A DNA stretch of 64,000 bases, taken from assembly GCF_002327105.1 (NCBI RefSeq), contig NZ_CP023406.1, positions 682,001 through 746,000 of the forward strand, given 5' to 3'. Origin of the DNA: Luteimonas chenhongjianii (GTDB lineage: Bacteria > Pseudomonadota > Gammaproteobacteria > Xanthomonadales > Xanthomonadaceae). Of the stretch, positions 37,333-46,151 are shown one piece after another. A model generated the notes under the pieces. The model ran no database searches, had not been told where the DNA came from, and saw only the letters and a list, made by a program, of their open reading frames with translations. How positions within the stretch are numbered: position 1 is the stretch's first letter; each line of letters opens with the position of its first letter. The position numbers and the translations under genes were made by a program.

Positions 37333-38610
37333 ATGCTGCTAGGTCGTCCCGTCGCCGTGCTGGGTGGCGTCCGTATCCCGTTTTGTCGTCAGAACACCGC
37401 CTATGCGGACGTGGGAAATCTGGGGATGTCGGTCCGTACGCTGGGGGCCCTGGTCGAGCGTTTCGGGCTGCACGGTCAACAGCTCGGCGAAGTCGCGATG
37501 GGCGCGGTGATCAAGCATTCCAGCGACTGGAACCTGGGCCGCGAAGCCGCTCTGTCCTCGGGCCTGTCGGCGCTGACCCCGGGCATCACCCTCCAGCGCG
37601 CCTGCGGCACCTCGCTCGATTCGATCATCACCATCGGCAACAAGATCGCGACGGGCCAGATCGAGTCCGGCATCGGCGGCGGCTCGGACACCACGTCCGA
37701 CGTGCCGATCGTCTATGGCCGCGCGCTGCGTCGACGCTTGCTGGCGGCCAACGCGGCCAAGACCACGCGCGACAAGCTGGCTGCCTTCAAGGGCTTCCGC
37801 CTGCGCGAACTCAAGCCTGATTTCCCCGGCGTCGCCGAGCCGCGCACCGGCAAGTCGATGGGTGAGCACTGCGAGGACATGGCCAAGCAGTGGAACATCG
37901 CCCGCGATTCGCAGGACGAGCTCGCGGTTGCCTCGCACCACAAGCTGGCCGCTGCCTACGAGCGCGGCTTCTTCGATGATCTGGTGGTGAACTTCCGCGG
38001 CGTCTCGCGCGACAACATCCTCCGGCCCGATACGACGATCGCCAAGCTGGCGACGCTCAAGCCAGCGTTCGACAAGACATCGGGCCGCGGCACGCTGACG
38101 GCCGCCAATTCCACGCCGTTGACCGACGGCGCTGCCGCGTGCCTGCTGTCCAGCGACGAATGGGCCGCGACCCACGGTCACGAAGTGCTGTGCCACATCC
38201 GCGACGCGCACGTGTCGGCGGTCGACTTCGTGCATGGCGAAGGCCTGCTGATGGCCCCGACCGTCGCAGTGGCCGAGATGCTCGCGCGCAACGGCCTGAC
38301 CCTGCAGGACTTCGACATCTATGAGATCCACGAAGCCTTCGCCGCGCAGGTGCTGTGCACGCTGCGCGCATGGGAAAGCGAGGAATACTGCCGCACGCGG
38401 CTGGGCCTTTCGGCGCCGCTGGGCCGGATCGACCCGGCCAGGATCAACCCGCTGGGCTCGTCGCTGGCGACCGGGCATCCCTTCGCCGCGACCGGCGCGC
38501 GCGTGGTCGCTACCGCCGCCAAGCAGCTCAAGGAACGTGGCGGTGGACGTGCGCTGATCTCCATCTGCACCGCCGGCGGCATGGGCGTGGTCGCGATTCT
38601 CGAACGCTGA
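37333..38610 (+). CDS. Acetyl-CoA acyltransferase (thiolase, FadI/AtoB type)
   Basis: This 425-aa thiolase has the nucleophile Cys91 in QRACGTSLDS, the EIHEAFAAQ His motif, NPLGSSLATGHPFAATGAR with the third active-site His, and the final SICTAGGMG Cys. It catalyses thiolytic cleavage of 3-ketoacyl-CoA or the reverse condensation of acetyl-CoA. The ATG at 37333 begins MLLGRPVAVLGGVRIPF, the normal thiolase N-terminus. A lipoprotein gene follows after 17 bp. Whether it serves beta-oxidation or acetoacetyl-CoA synthesis cannot be told; no fadJ-like partner is in the window. Confidence 0.92.
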   Translation: MLLGRPVAVLGGVRIPFCRQNTAYADVGNLGMSVRTLGALVERFGLHGQQLGEVAMGAVIKHSSDWNLGREAALSSGLSALTPGITLQRACGTSLDSIITIGNKIATGQIESGIGGGSDTTSDVPIVYGRALRRRLLAANAAKTTRDKLAAFKGFRLRELKPDFPGVAEPRTGKSMGEHCEDMAKQWNIARDSQDELAVASHHKLAAAYERGFFDDLVVNFRGVSRDNILRPDTTIAKLATLKPAFDKTSGRGTLTAANSTPLTDGAAACLLSSDEWAATHGHEVLCHIRDAHVSAVDFVHGEGLLMAPTVAVAEMLARNGLTLQDFDIYEIHEAFAAQVLCTLRAWESEEYCRTRLGLSAPLGRIDPARINPLGSSLATGHPFAATGARVVATAAKQLKERGGGRALISICTAGGMGVVAILER

Positions 38611-38627
38611 AACGCGGAGCCTGCCAT

Positions 38628-39185
38628 ATGCCCATCTGCAATCCCGGCCGGCTCGGCCTGCTCGCCGCCGCGGTACTCGCGCTGGCGGGCTGCGGCGGAG
38701 AAGACACGCCCGTGGCGAGCGGCCCCCAAATCATCGCCGCGCCTCCACCACCGGAAGCCTTGCCCGACTGCGCCGCGATCGCAACTGCACTGGGCGATCT
38801 GGTCGAGGGCCTTGTCGTGGTCGACGAGGCCGGTACGCGTCAGCAATCGCCGGAGAATTACGATCTCAGCTGCGTCTGGCGCGGGAGCGAGGACGGCGCC
38901 GCGCTGGGAACCTTCATCATCGTCGACCAGGTGCCGCTGACCGCAACCGACATGCAGCGCGCCGGCATGTACGTGGAGGATCCGCGGGTATCGCCGCTGG
39001 GCGGATTCGTTGCCATTCCCGACGGTCTGCTCGACGGCAATGCACCGCTCGGCCCGGTCGGGCCCCAGGTGATCGTCGGGCCGGTCACGGTGACGCTGGC
39101 GTCCAATGGCCGCGGCCGCGCGGCGGAATACACGCTCGATCAGGCCGTCGACGCGGCGGTTGCCATCCATCGTCTGATGCGCTGA
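38628..39185 (+). CDS. Lipoprotein of unknown function
   Basis: The 185-aa precursor has a clear lipoprotein signal (LLAAAVLALAGC, Cys22 or near). The mature part begins with a Pro-rich linker (AAPPPPEALPDC), then a compact domain containing two further Cys (DC and SC in LSCVWRGSEDG) that may pair. It continues with VDQVPLTATDMQRAGM and VIVGPVTVTLASNGRG and ends in an alpha helix. I do not recognise the family. It begins 17 bases after the thiolase stop with GGAG nine bases upstream, so it is likely cotranscribed. Confidence 0.75.
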   Translation: MPICNPGRLGLLAAAVLALAGCGGEDTPVASGPQIIAAPPPPEALPDCAAIATALGDLVEGLVVVDEAGTRQQSPENYDLSCVWRGSEDGAALGTFIIVDQVPLTATDMQRAGMYVEDPRVSPLGGFVAIPDGLLDGNAPLGPVGPQVIVGPVTVTLASNGRGRAAEYTLDQAVDAAVAIHRLMR

Positions 39186-39189
39186 TGCG

Positions 39190-39216
39190 CCGCGGACCTC
39201 GCGGCTGAGGCCGCGG
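39190..39216 (+). terminator. Hairpin after the lipoprotein gene
   Basis: CCGCGG-A-CCTC (39190-39200) pairs with GAGG-CCGCGG (39207-39216), a 10-bp stem with one bulged A and a 6-nt loop, five bases after the stop. No T run. It lies between convergent genes and may act in both directions. Confidence 0.45.
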
Positions 39217-39378
39217 GCTCGCGCGTCGGCAGGACCCGATGGACGCGGAGCCTGTCGCCCGATGCGCAAGCGGACCGCGTGGACGGCCCGCGCCACCGCC
39301 CATGCTCAGCGCGGGTCGTGCGCCGAGCCTGCACGGAAATGCTCCGGCGAACCGGCAGATCCCCTCACGCGCGTCGGC

Positions 39379-40662
39379 TCAGAACCGCTCCGTCGCATGC
39401 GGGGGCGCATCGCCGTCCACGTACGGCAGGCCATGCGCGTCGCGCATCTCGGCTTCGATCGGCGCCTCGTCGAACGTGGCGGTCGCCGCTGGAAGCGCAA
39501 CCACCGGCTCGTTGCGGGCGGCGCGCAGCGCGTTGGCGTAACACAGGCGCGCGTTGCGATCGTCGCCGCTGGCGGCGTAGCCGTCGCCCATCACCATCCA
39601 GGCTTCGCTGCCTGCGCCCTGGTCGATGGCGCGCTGCAGGTAACCGCGCGCGTTGATCCAGTCGCGCTGCATATGGTGCAGGCGGGCGAGGCCGAGCATC
39701 ACGCCAGGGCTGGCGGGATGCGCATTGAGCCACCGCTCCAGGCGCGCCTGGCGATGCGCCGGGTCGCCGATCTCCAGAGTCGCGTAGCGCGCGGCGACGC
39801 GTTCGTCCCAACGCGCATCGAGCGCGGTTTCGAGACTCTTGAGCGCCGCGTCATGCCAGCCGAGTGCGCTCGCCCGATCAGCGTAGGCCAGCACCACGGC
39901 CGCCTGGGTGCGGGTGGCTTTGGGCAGCGCTTCCCAGCGCTCGGCCAGGACGTTGGGTTCCGGCGCCTCACGCAACGATGCCGCGGCCCAGCGGTTCTCG
40001 CGCAGCTCGAGTTGCGCATCGCTCAGTGCGTTCTGGCGACGCAGTGCGCCGAGCAGCCCGTAGGCTTCCGCGGCGTGGCCGGTCATCGCCCAGGCATCGG
40101 CACGCAGCGCGAGACCGCGCGGCGGCAGTGGCTGCGCAGCCGGGGCCTCGAGCGCGGCAAGCGCGTCGATCGGACGTTCTTCGAGCAGGGCGATCTCCGC
40201 CAGCGCGATCGCGCGCGTGGCCGGATGCCGGTCGCCGAGGCGGTCCAGGTGCGCACGCGCACCAATCGCATCCCCGCGGGTGATCGCGGCCTGGGTCGCG
40301 GCCACCCGCGCCGCCGGTTCGTAATACGGGTTTTCGTCGGCCGACTGCAGCAGCAGCTTCTCTGCGCGTGCGTAATGGCCCTGGTGCAGCGCATCGAGGC
40401 CCTCGCCGAGGCGACTCTGCGCGCGCGTCTCGCGATAGCGGCCCCAGCTGCGGAAGGGGAGCATCAGCAGCGAGACCAGCAGCCACAGCACGACCAGTGC
40501 GCCGAGCAGCATGGCGATCGCGTTGATCACTGTGGTCGTGTAGTCGACGCCGCCGCGGCGGACCAGCACGTAGCCCGGGTCACTCGACAGCAGCAGCTGC
40601 GCGGCAAGCGCGCCGACCAGGGCGATGACGATCCAGACCAGCAAGGCACGAAGCAGGGACAT
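39379..40662 (-). CDS. hemY: HemY, TPR membrane protein of heme/envelope locus
   Basis: The 427-aa protein has two N-terminal membrane helices (about 4-24 and 42-68) bracketing a periplasmic loop with DPGYVLVRRGGVDYTTT, then a long TPR-like alpha-helical region (about 85-400). This matches the HemY N family, encoded after hemD in many proteobacteria. It is not a porphyrin oxidase despite the name; its precise role is unclear. It lies 131 bp downstream of hemD. The hemX gene that often sits between hemD and hemY is absent. The start at 40662 is the ATG directly before the first helix. Confidence 0.88.
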   Translation of the reverse strand: MSLLRALLVWIVIALVGALAAQLLLSSDPGYVLVRRGGVDYTTTVINAIAMLLGALVVLWLLVSLLMLPFRSWGRYRETRAQSRLGEGLDALHQGHYARAEKLLLQSADENPYYEPAARVAATQAAITRGDAIGARAHLDRLGDRHPATRAIALAEIALLEERPIDALAALEAPAAQPLPPRGLALRADAWAMTGHAAEAYGLLGALRRQNALSDAQLELRENRWAAASLREAPEPNVLAERWEALPKATRTQAAVVLAYADRASALGWHDAALKSLETALDARWDERVAARYATLEIGDPAHRQARLERWLNAHPASPGVMLGLARLHHMQRDWINARGYLQRAIDQGAGSEAWMVMGDGYAASGDDRNARLCYANALRAARNEPVVALPAATATFDEAPIEAEMRDAHGLPYVDGDAPPHATERF

Positions 40663-40793
40663 GGCGACTCCAGGGGTGGCGCAGGTGGAAGTGAACACGG
40701 TGCCAGATCGCGCCGTGACGGGCCTGTCGCGACGCTCGGGCGCATTCATGGAAGGGCGTCGCGCGGGCAGCTGAACCTCGCCCGGAACCCGGG

Positions 40794-41588
40794 TCAGCGA
40801 CTGTCGTGGTGGCTCATCCGAGCCTCCCCCGGACGCGCCGCCGCCAGCAGCGATGCAGGCCGCGCATCGGTGGCGCGTTCCACCCACGCGAATCCACAGT
40901 CGCGTGCGAGGGCTTCGAGCCGTTCGCTGGCAGCCAGCACCTGGGCCCGACGCAGTCGAGCGAGCGCGGGCTCGGGCAGTGCGGCCAGCGTACGGGTCAG
41001 GGCTTCGCCGCTGCTCAGTGGCAGCAGCCAGGGGTCGGGCAGGGCGAGCAGGCGCGCGATGCGCGCAGGCGCCGGCGGCGTGGGCTCGCGCACGTAGACG
41101 TCGGCGCGGCGCAGGTCAGCGCCGGCATTGCCGAGTGTCTGCGCAATCACGCCGCGGCCGCCGGGGGCGGTCACCAGGCCAACGCTGCGTCCGTCCACCG
41201 CGGTGAGCGCCGGCAACGACAGCAGGCCTTCGCTGTCCATGCGCGCAGGCGACTGCACGCCGGCGACGCCGACCCGCGCGAGCGCGCGCGCCGTGCCCGC
41301 GCCGACCGCAAGCCATGCCTGACCGGCGCGCGCACAGAGCGGCTGCAGCGCCGCGGCGGCTGCGGCCGCGGGCGGGCTGGTGAAGACGACGACGTCGGCG
41401 GCAAGGGCATGGGCGAGTGCGGCGCGGGTGTCCGCGTCATCGCGCTGGGCGATCCGCCAGGGCGCGAGCGCGAACGTGCGCGCGCCGTGGCGGGCAGCTT
41501 CCCGCCGCAAGGCCGCATGGGCGTCCGCCGGTCGCAGGGAGATGACGTAACATCCCGCGAGTTGCGGGACAGCAGGCGCGCGATGCAT
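40794..41588 (-). CDS. hemD: Uroporphyrinogen-III synthase
   Basis: The 264-aa product shows the weakly conserved HemD pattern: two alternating alpha/beta domains, with DVVVFTSPPAAAAA early, GAGTARALARVGV, then GRSVGLVTAPGGRGVIAQTL and ADVYVREP. It converts hydroxymethylbilane to uroporphyrinogen III in tetrapyrrole synthesis. HemD is always divergent in sequence, so the identification leans on hemY next door. The ATG at 41588 is chosen; the open frame runs upstream to 42635 antisense to other genes. hemC is not in the window. Confidence 0.82.
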   Translation of the reverse strand: MHRAPAVPQLAGCYVISLRPADAHAALRREAARHGARTFALAPWRIAQRDDADTRAALAHALAADVVVFTSPPAAAAAAALQPLCARAGQAWLAVGAGTARALARVGVAGVQSPARMDSEGLLSLPALTAVDGRSVGLVTAPGGRGVIAQTLGNAGADLRRADVYVREPTPPAPARIARLLALPDPWLLPLSSGEALTRTLAALPEPALARLRRAQVLAASERLEALARDCGFAWVERATDARPASLLAAARPGEARMSHHDSR

Positions 41589-41654
41589 GCGCCCAGCTTG
41601 GTGGGTGCTGCGTTGCGGCGCAAGCCGGCGCCCGCCCTCTCCACAGGATCCTGC

Positions 41655-42125
41655 ATGACACTTGAAGATTCGCTGCGCGCCCTGGAGGCGCACTACGCCT
41701 CGATGCCGCCGGTGGCGGCAATGAATATTTCGGTCGCGGGTTACGACGGCGAACGGCTGCGCCTGCATGCGCCGCTCGCGGCCCATGTCAACGACAAGGG
41801 CTCGGCCTTCGGCGGCAGCCTGGTCTCGACGATGACCCTCGCGGCCTGGGGGCTGGTCACGTTGCGGGTGGAGCAGGCCGGTCTCGACGCGGAGGTCTAT
41901 GTCGCCGACTCCAGCATCCGCTACCGGGCGCCCGTGCTGGCCGATCTCGAAGCGGAAGCGAGCCTGGACCCCGACAGCGACTGGGACGTCTTCGCACGCA
42001 CCCTGCGCGAGCGCGGGCGTGCACGCGTCGGACTCACCGCACGCGTCGCCCTGCCCGATGGCAGCATCGGCACCGAAATGCAGGCGCGCTATGTCGCGCT
42101 CCTGCGTCAGCCCGGCCAGGCCTGA
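41655..42125 (+). CDS. Hotdog-fold thioesterase (YiiD C-terminal domain family)
   Basis: This 156-aa protein matches the YiiD_C hotdog family: LHAPLAAHVNDKGSAFGGSLVSTMTLAAWGL at about 35-66 is the signature, followed by AEVYVADSSIRYRAPV. Such proteins are predicted to hydrolyse acyl-thioesters such as acyl-CoA or acyl-ACP in the cytoplasm. It is divergent from hemD (66 bp) and followed by a cysteine-cluster protein. Its position near oleB is suggestive, but a link is not shown. Confidence 0.83.
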   Translation: MTLEDSLRALEAHYASMPPVAAMNISVAGYDGERLRLHAPLAAHVNDKGSAFGGSLVSTMTLAAWGLVTLRVEQAGLDAEVYVADSSIRYRAPVLADLEAEASLDPDSDWDVFARTLRERGRARVGLTARVALPDGSIGTEMQARYVALLRQPGQA

Positions 42126-42218
42126 GCCCGGCGGCGGCGCGTTGTCCGCGGCACTTGTGCCGGGGGCCGTCGCTGCGAAAAATCCGTCTCCTTCCCGCAG
42201 CCGTCCCGGATCCCGCCC

Positions 42219-42653
42219 ATGCGCCATCCCTGCCTGAGCTGCGGTGCCTGCTGCGCCCATTACCGGGTGTCCATGCACTGGATGGAAACAGATGCGGGCG
42301 GCGGCGTGGTTCCGCTGGCGTCGACCGAGCCCTTCGGCGGTCACCAGGTGGCCATGCGCGGGACCTGGGAAGCGCAGCCGCGTTGCGTCGCGCTGGATGC
42401 CCGGATCGGCCAGTACTCGCGCTGCACGATCCATCCGCGGCGCCCCACCGCCTGTCGCGACGTCGCCGCCTCCTGGGAAAACGGCGCCGCGAGCCCGCAG
42501 TGCGACCGGGCGCGGCTTGCCCATGGCCTGCCGGCGCTGACCGCGGCCGACTGGGCGCTGGTGTACGTCGTGCACGTCGACGCCATCAGTACCGGTGACG
42601 AACCGCCATTCGAGAGCCTGGCGTCGGCACATCACGCGCCGGCGCGGGCCTGA
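42219..42653 (+). CDS. YkgJ-type cysteine-cluster protein (possible Zn/Fe chelator)
   Basis: The 144-aa protein begins MRHPCLSCGACCAHYRVS, giving Cys5, Cys8, Cys11 and Cys12. Later cysteines follow in PRCVALD, RCTIHPRRPTACRDVA and QCDRAR. This is the CxxCxxCC pattern of the YkgJ family, annotated as binding zinc or an iron-sulfur cluster. The function of the family is unproven. It is convergent with oleB, with about 40 bp between stops. Confidence 0.88.
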   Translation: MRHPCLSCGACCAHYRVSMHWMETDAGGGVVPLASTEPFGGHQVAMRGTWEAQPRCVALDARIGQYSRCTIHPRRPTACRDVAASWENGAASPQCDRARLAHGLPALTAADWALVYVVHVDAISTGDEPPFESLASAHHAPARA

Positions 42654-42691
42654 CGCCAGCGAGTGAGTGGGGCCGGCGCGCGCCGACGCGC

Positions 42692-43594
42692 TCAGAGCGG
42701 ATGGGCGTCCAGGAAGCGGCGGATCGCCGGGACCAGCACCGCGTGCTTGTCCTCGAGCACGTAATGCCCTGCGTCCTCGAAGGCCATGACTTCTGCCTGC
42801 GGCAGCGCCGCGCGGAAGCCGTCGAGGAAGTGCCGATCGAACACGAAGTCCTGCAGGCCCCAGCCGATGAAGGCCGGGCGGTCGGCATACGCCGGCAGGC
42901 GCTTGCCGGCAGCCTCGAGCAGGGGCCAGGCGCGGTCCTTCGCGCTGAGCGGGATGTCCTGCATGAAGCGCACCGTGGAGATGCGGTTGGCCCAGCTGTC
43001 ATAGGGCGCGACATAGGCGCGGCGTACGTCGGCCGGCATGCGGGTCTCGACGCCGAGCCAGGACGCGCCGCTGGAGAACGCATTGAATCCGCGGATGATC
43101 CACTCGCCCACCGTGTAGTCGCGCCCCAGCGCGATCTGCCATGGCATCGGCTTCTCGGCCGGCAGCGGAAACGCCGCGGTGTTGGTGATCACCAAGCGCT
43201 TCACCTGGGGCATGTGCTCGAGCGCCCAGCCGAAGCCGATCATGCCGCCCCAGTCATGCACCGCCAGGGTCACCGGCCCGTCGATGCCCAGATGGGCGAG
43301 CAGGGCGCCGATGTCCTCGACACGCGAGGCCAGCGTGTAGTCGTAGCGCGGCGAAGCATTGCGCGCGTCATCGGGCTTGTCCGACCAGCCCATGCCGATG
43401 TGGTCGGGCACGATGCAGCGGTAGCGATCGCGCAGTCCCAGCACCAGGTGCCGCCAGTAGTAGCTCCACGAGGGATTGCCATGCAGCATCAGCACGATCT
43501 CGCCGTCGCGCGGGCCTTCGTCGAGGTAATGCATGTGTACGCCGGGGCGCACTTCGACCCTGTGGCCGCGGAAGGGATAGTCGGGGAGCTGCAC
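42692..43594 (-). CDS. oleB: Beta-lactone decarboxylase OleB (haloalkane dehalogenase-like hydrolase)
   Basis: The 300-aa protein is an alpha/beta hydrolase with LHGNPSWSYYWR (about 38-49), the nucleophile elbow AVHDWGGMIGF (Asp114) and the C-terminal catalytic His in DAGHYVLED. It resembles haloalkane dehalogenases, but the run MHYLDEGPRDGE and SSGASWLGVETRMPA match the OleB proteins of Xanthomonas as I recall them. OleB decarboxylates cis-beta-lactones from OleC, giving cis-olefins. The start is a GTG at 43594, since no in-frame ATG is nearby. OleA is 2.6 kb away on the same strand beyond bphO-bphP; oleC and oleD are not in the window. Confidence 0.85.
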   Translation of the reverse strand: MQLPDYPFRGHRVEVRPGVHMHYLDEGPRDGEIVLMLHGNPSWSYYWRHLVLGLRDRYRCIVPDHIGMGWSDKPDDARNASPRYDYTLASRVEDIGALLAHLGIDGPVTLAVHDWGGMIGFGWALEHMPQVKRLVITNTAAFPLPAEKPMPWQIALGRDYTVGEWIIRGFNAFSSGASWLGVETRMPADVRRAYVAPYDSWANRISTVRFMQDIPLSAKDRAWPLLEAAGKRLPAYADRPAFIGWGLQDFVFDRHFLDGFRAALPQAEVMAFEDAGHYVLEDKHAVLVPAIRRFLDAHPL

Positions 43595-43748
43595 GCATCG
43601 AACGCCGGATTGATGAACGCGGACATTGTAGACAGTTCACCCGGATCGCTCTTCGCAACGCCGGTGGCACGTAGGTCCGACGTGAAAAGTGCAGCGCTAA
43701 GTGCGGCACCCGACGGTGACGTTCAGAACACTTGCGTATGCTGGAAAA

Positions 43749-44339
43749 ATGAATGCGATCGCCGACAAATCCAGCGTCGACGCTCCGGGTACACGCCAGT
43801 TCCTGCGTGCCGGAACCGCGGATCTTCATGCGCGCGTCGATGCCTGTTTCGCCGGGGGCCTGGCGTCCCGCCTGGCCTACGGCCGGTATCTCGTCGGCAT
43901 GCACCGCTTCGCTGCCGACCACGAAATCGTCGTCGATGCACTGCCCCGGCTGTCGTTCTGGCTGGCCGCGGATCTGCAGCAGCTGCGGCTGACGCCACTG
44001 CCGCCATCGGGGTATCGCGGCCGCGCCGCCGATGCCGAGGAGCGCCTGGGTTGGGACTACGTCATGGCCGGCAGCAGCCTCGGCGCGCGTTATCTGGTGC
44101 GTGGCGCGCAGGCGCTGGGGCATGACGAGGGCGCAGGTGCGCGCTTCCTGACCCGGCATGCGGCCAGCAGCGACTGGTCGCGCGTACTCGAGCGGCTCGA
44201 TGCCTATGGCGATTGCGCCGAGGCGGCGCGGGCGCGTCTGCTGCAGGGCGCGCGCGATGCATTCCTGCTGGTCGAGTCATGTTTCCAGCGCAGTTTCGGC
44301 GCGATGCCTGCGCCCCCCATCCAGGAGCCCGCAGCATGA
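43749..44339 (+). CDS. bphO: Heme oxygenase BphO
   Basis: The 196-aa protein is a helical heme oxygenase; LRAGTADLHARVD carries the likely proximal heme ligand His27, and YVMAGSSLGARYL supplies the distal Gly-rich helix. It opens heme to biliverdin, releasing CO and iron, to supply the chromophore of the bacteriophytochrome that follows. The stop overlaps the bphP start (ATGA). The ATG at 43749 is preceded by a weak GGA. It is divergent from oleB, with about 150 bp between the starts. Confidence 0.88.
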   Translation: MNAIADKSSVDAPGTRQFLRAGTADLHARVDACFAGGLASRLAYGRYLVGMHRFAADHEIVVDALPRLSFWLAADLQQLRLTPLPPSGYRGRAADAEERLGWDYVMAGSSLGARYLVRGAQALGHDEGAGARFLTRHAASSDWSRVLERLDAYGDCAEAARARLLQGARDAFLLVESCFQRSFGAMPAPPIQEPAA

Positions 44340-46054
44340 ATCCACAGCTCGAACGCGCACTTCAGGAGTGCGCCAACGAACCGATCCATCTTTCGGGCGC
44401 CATCCAGCCACATGGGTACCTGATCAGCTGCCAGCTGCCGGACTGGACCATCCGCCACGTCTCGGCGAATGTCGAAGCGCTGACCGGCGCCGAGCCCGCG
44501 GGCATGCTGCGGCACTCGCTGCGCGAGTTCCTGACCGACGACCTGATCCAGGCGATCGCCGAGACGGTCGGTTTCGGCGAGCCCGGCGCGCCCGCGCAAC
44601 GCGCGGCGGTCGGCAATATCGGCCCGATGGCGGACCTGTGCGACATCAGCGTGCATGTCGCCGACGGCCTGGTGCACATCGAGATCGAACCGCAGCCACG
44701 CGGCGCGGGGGAGCGCTCGCCGACCGTCGTCGCGCAGACGATGATCGCGCGCGTCGCCGCAAGCGAGGATATCGACGATTTCAACCAGCGCGTCGCCGAG
44801 CAGGTGCGCCTGTTGACCGGCTATGACCGGGTGATGGTCTACCGCTTCCGCCACGACGACGCCGGTGAGGTGGTTGCCGAATCCCGCGATTCCGCGCTGC
44901 AGACTTATCTGGGTCTGCGCTATCCGCCCTCCGACATCCCGGTGCAGGCGCGCACGCTGTACCTGCGCAACCGCATCCGGGTGATCCCGGACGCCACCTA
45001 CGTGCCCGTGCCGATCCTGCCGGACCGTGACAGCCGCGGCGCGCCGCTCGACCTGGGGCAGATGGCGCTGCGCAGCGTCTCGCCGGTGCACCTCGAATAC
45101 CTCGCCAACATGGGCGTCGTGGCGTCGATGTCGATCTCGATCATTTCCGGCGGGCGTCTGTGGGGGCTGATCGCCTGCCACCACCGCAGTGCACGCCGGG
45201 TGCCGCCGGGGATCCGCGCCGCCGCCGATCTGTTCGGCCTGTTCGTGTCGATGCGCGTGGCCTCGCGCGAGCAGCACGATGCCGTGGCGCTGGAAGAAAA
45301 CGCACGCAGCGTCCGTGATGCGCTCTCGCTGCGCCTGGACAACGCCGCCGATCCGCGCCTGGCCCTGCAGGGCGAGCTCGATCTGCTGTGCCGGGCGGTC
45401 GCCTGCGATGGCGTCGGCCTGGTGCAGGCGGGTCACTGGTACGGCGCCGGTCGCACCCCGAACGAATCGCGCATGCCGGACCTGCTCGACTGGTTGCGCC
45501 GCACCCACAACGGCGCCGGGCCGGTGGCCACCGAGCATGCCGCGGACTGGTGTCGCGGCCCCGGGGAAACCGACGGACTTGCCGGCGTACTGGCGCTTCC
45601 CCTGGACCTGTCCCGGAACGAATGGCTGTTCTTCTTCCGGCGCGAGCAGATCGAGGAAGTGCGCTGGGCGGGGCGCCCCGACGAGCCGTTCCTCGTGGAT
45701 GGAGACGGCGGCAAGATCGGTCCGCGTGCGAGCTTCTCGGCCTGGAACGAAACCGTGCGCGGCCACGGGTTGCCGTGGAGTGACGGCGACCGCCGCGTGG
45801 TCGGGCGTCTGCACCAGATGCTGCGCGAGCGTTACCGCCGCGGCGCGGCGCACTCGAGCGTGGGTGACCTGAGTGCGCGACGGGTCCGCCTCGACGTGCG
45901 CGAACAGCGCGGCCGGTTGCTGCAGCTGTCCGAACTGCTCGAAGGCCTGGTCCACGTCAGTCCGCGCGAGGCGGCCCAGCTGTCGGCGCGCATCAATACC
46001 CTGGAAAGCGAGCTGCAGTCGCTGATCAGTGCGGTGAGCGCGGTGGACGACTGA
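44336..46054 (+). CDS. bphP: Bacteriophytochrome with PAS-GAF-PHY core and no known output domain
   Basis: The 572-aa protein has the biliverdin-binding Cys12 in the N-terminal ECANEPIHLSGAIQPHG segment, a PAS domain (about 18-120), GAF (about 140-310) and PHY (about 325-500). YPPSDIP (196-202) is the DIP motif with Asp200, and PRASF (463-467) is the PHY tongue PRxSF. After about 505 there is only a helical tail of about 65 residues with heptad spacing (LLQLSELLEGLVHVSPREAA, then LSARINTLESELQSLI). No histidine kinase, GGDEF or HTH follows. It should sense red/far-red light and signal by dimer rearrangement or partner binding. Xanthomonas BphP has an extra PAS9-type output domain, which I do not see here. 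Confidence 0.9.
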   Translation: MNPQLERALQECANEPIHLSGAIQPHGYLISCQLPDWTIRHVSANVEALTGAEPAGMLRHSLREFLTDDLIQAIAETVGFGEPGAPAQRAAVGNIGPMADLCDISVHVADGLVHIEIEPQPRGAGERSPTVVAQTMIARVAASEDIDDFNQRVAEQVRLLTGYDRVMVYRFRHDDAGEVVAESRDSALQTYLGLRYPPSDIPVQARTLYLRNRIRVIPDATYVPVPILPDRDSRGAPLDLGQMALRSVSPVHLEYLANMGVVASMSISIISGGRLWGLIACHHRSARRVPPGIRAAADLFGLFVSMRVASREQHDAVALEENARSVRDALSLRLDNAADPRLALQGELDLLCRAVACDGVGLVQAGHWYGAGRTPNESRMPDLLDWLRRTHNGAGPVATEHAADWCRGPGETDGLAGVLALPLDLSRNEWLFFFRREQIEEVRWAGRPDEPFLVDGDGGKIGPRASFSAWNETVRGHGLPWSDGDRRVVGRLHQMLRERYRRGAAHSSVGDLSARRVRLDVREQRGRLLQLSELLEGLVHVSPREAAQLSARINTLESELQSLISAVSAVDD

Positions 46055-46075
46055 GGCGGTCGCGGCGGCATACGG

Positions 46076-46101
46076 AAAAAGGCGCCCGAGGGCGCCTTTT
46101 T
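46076..46101. terminator. Bidirectional terminator between bphP and oleA
   Basis: AAAAAGGCGCCC (46076-46087), GA, then GGGCGCCTTTTT (46090-46101): a perfect 12-bp stem with A and T tracts on both sides. It lies between convergent bphP and oleA and fits a shared rho-independent terminator. Confidence 0.95.
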
Positions 46102-46151
46102 CATCTCTGGTCCATCCAGCCGGGACTACCGGTGGCGGATGCGCCGGGGAC

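Noticed and set aside
42692..43594. Haloalkane dehalogenase
   Set aside because: The fold and nucleophile Asp are shared, but the whole sequence pattern and the nearby oleA favour OleB.
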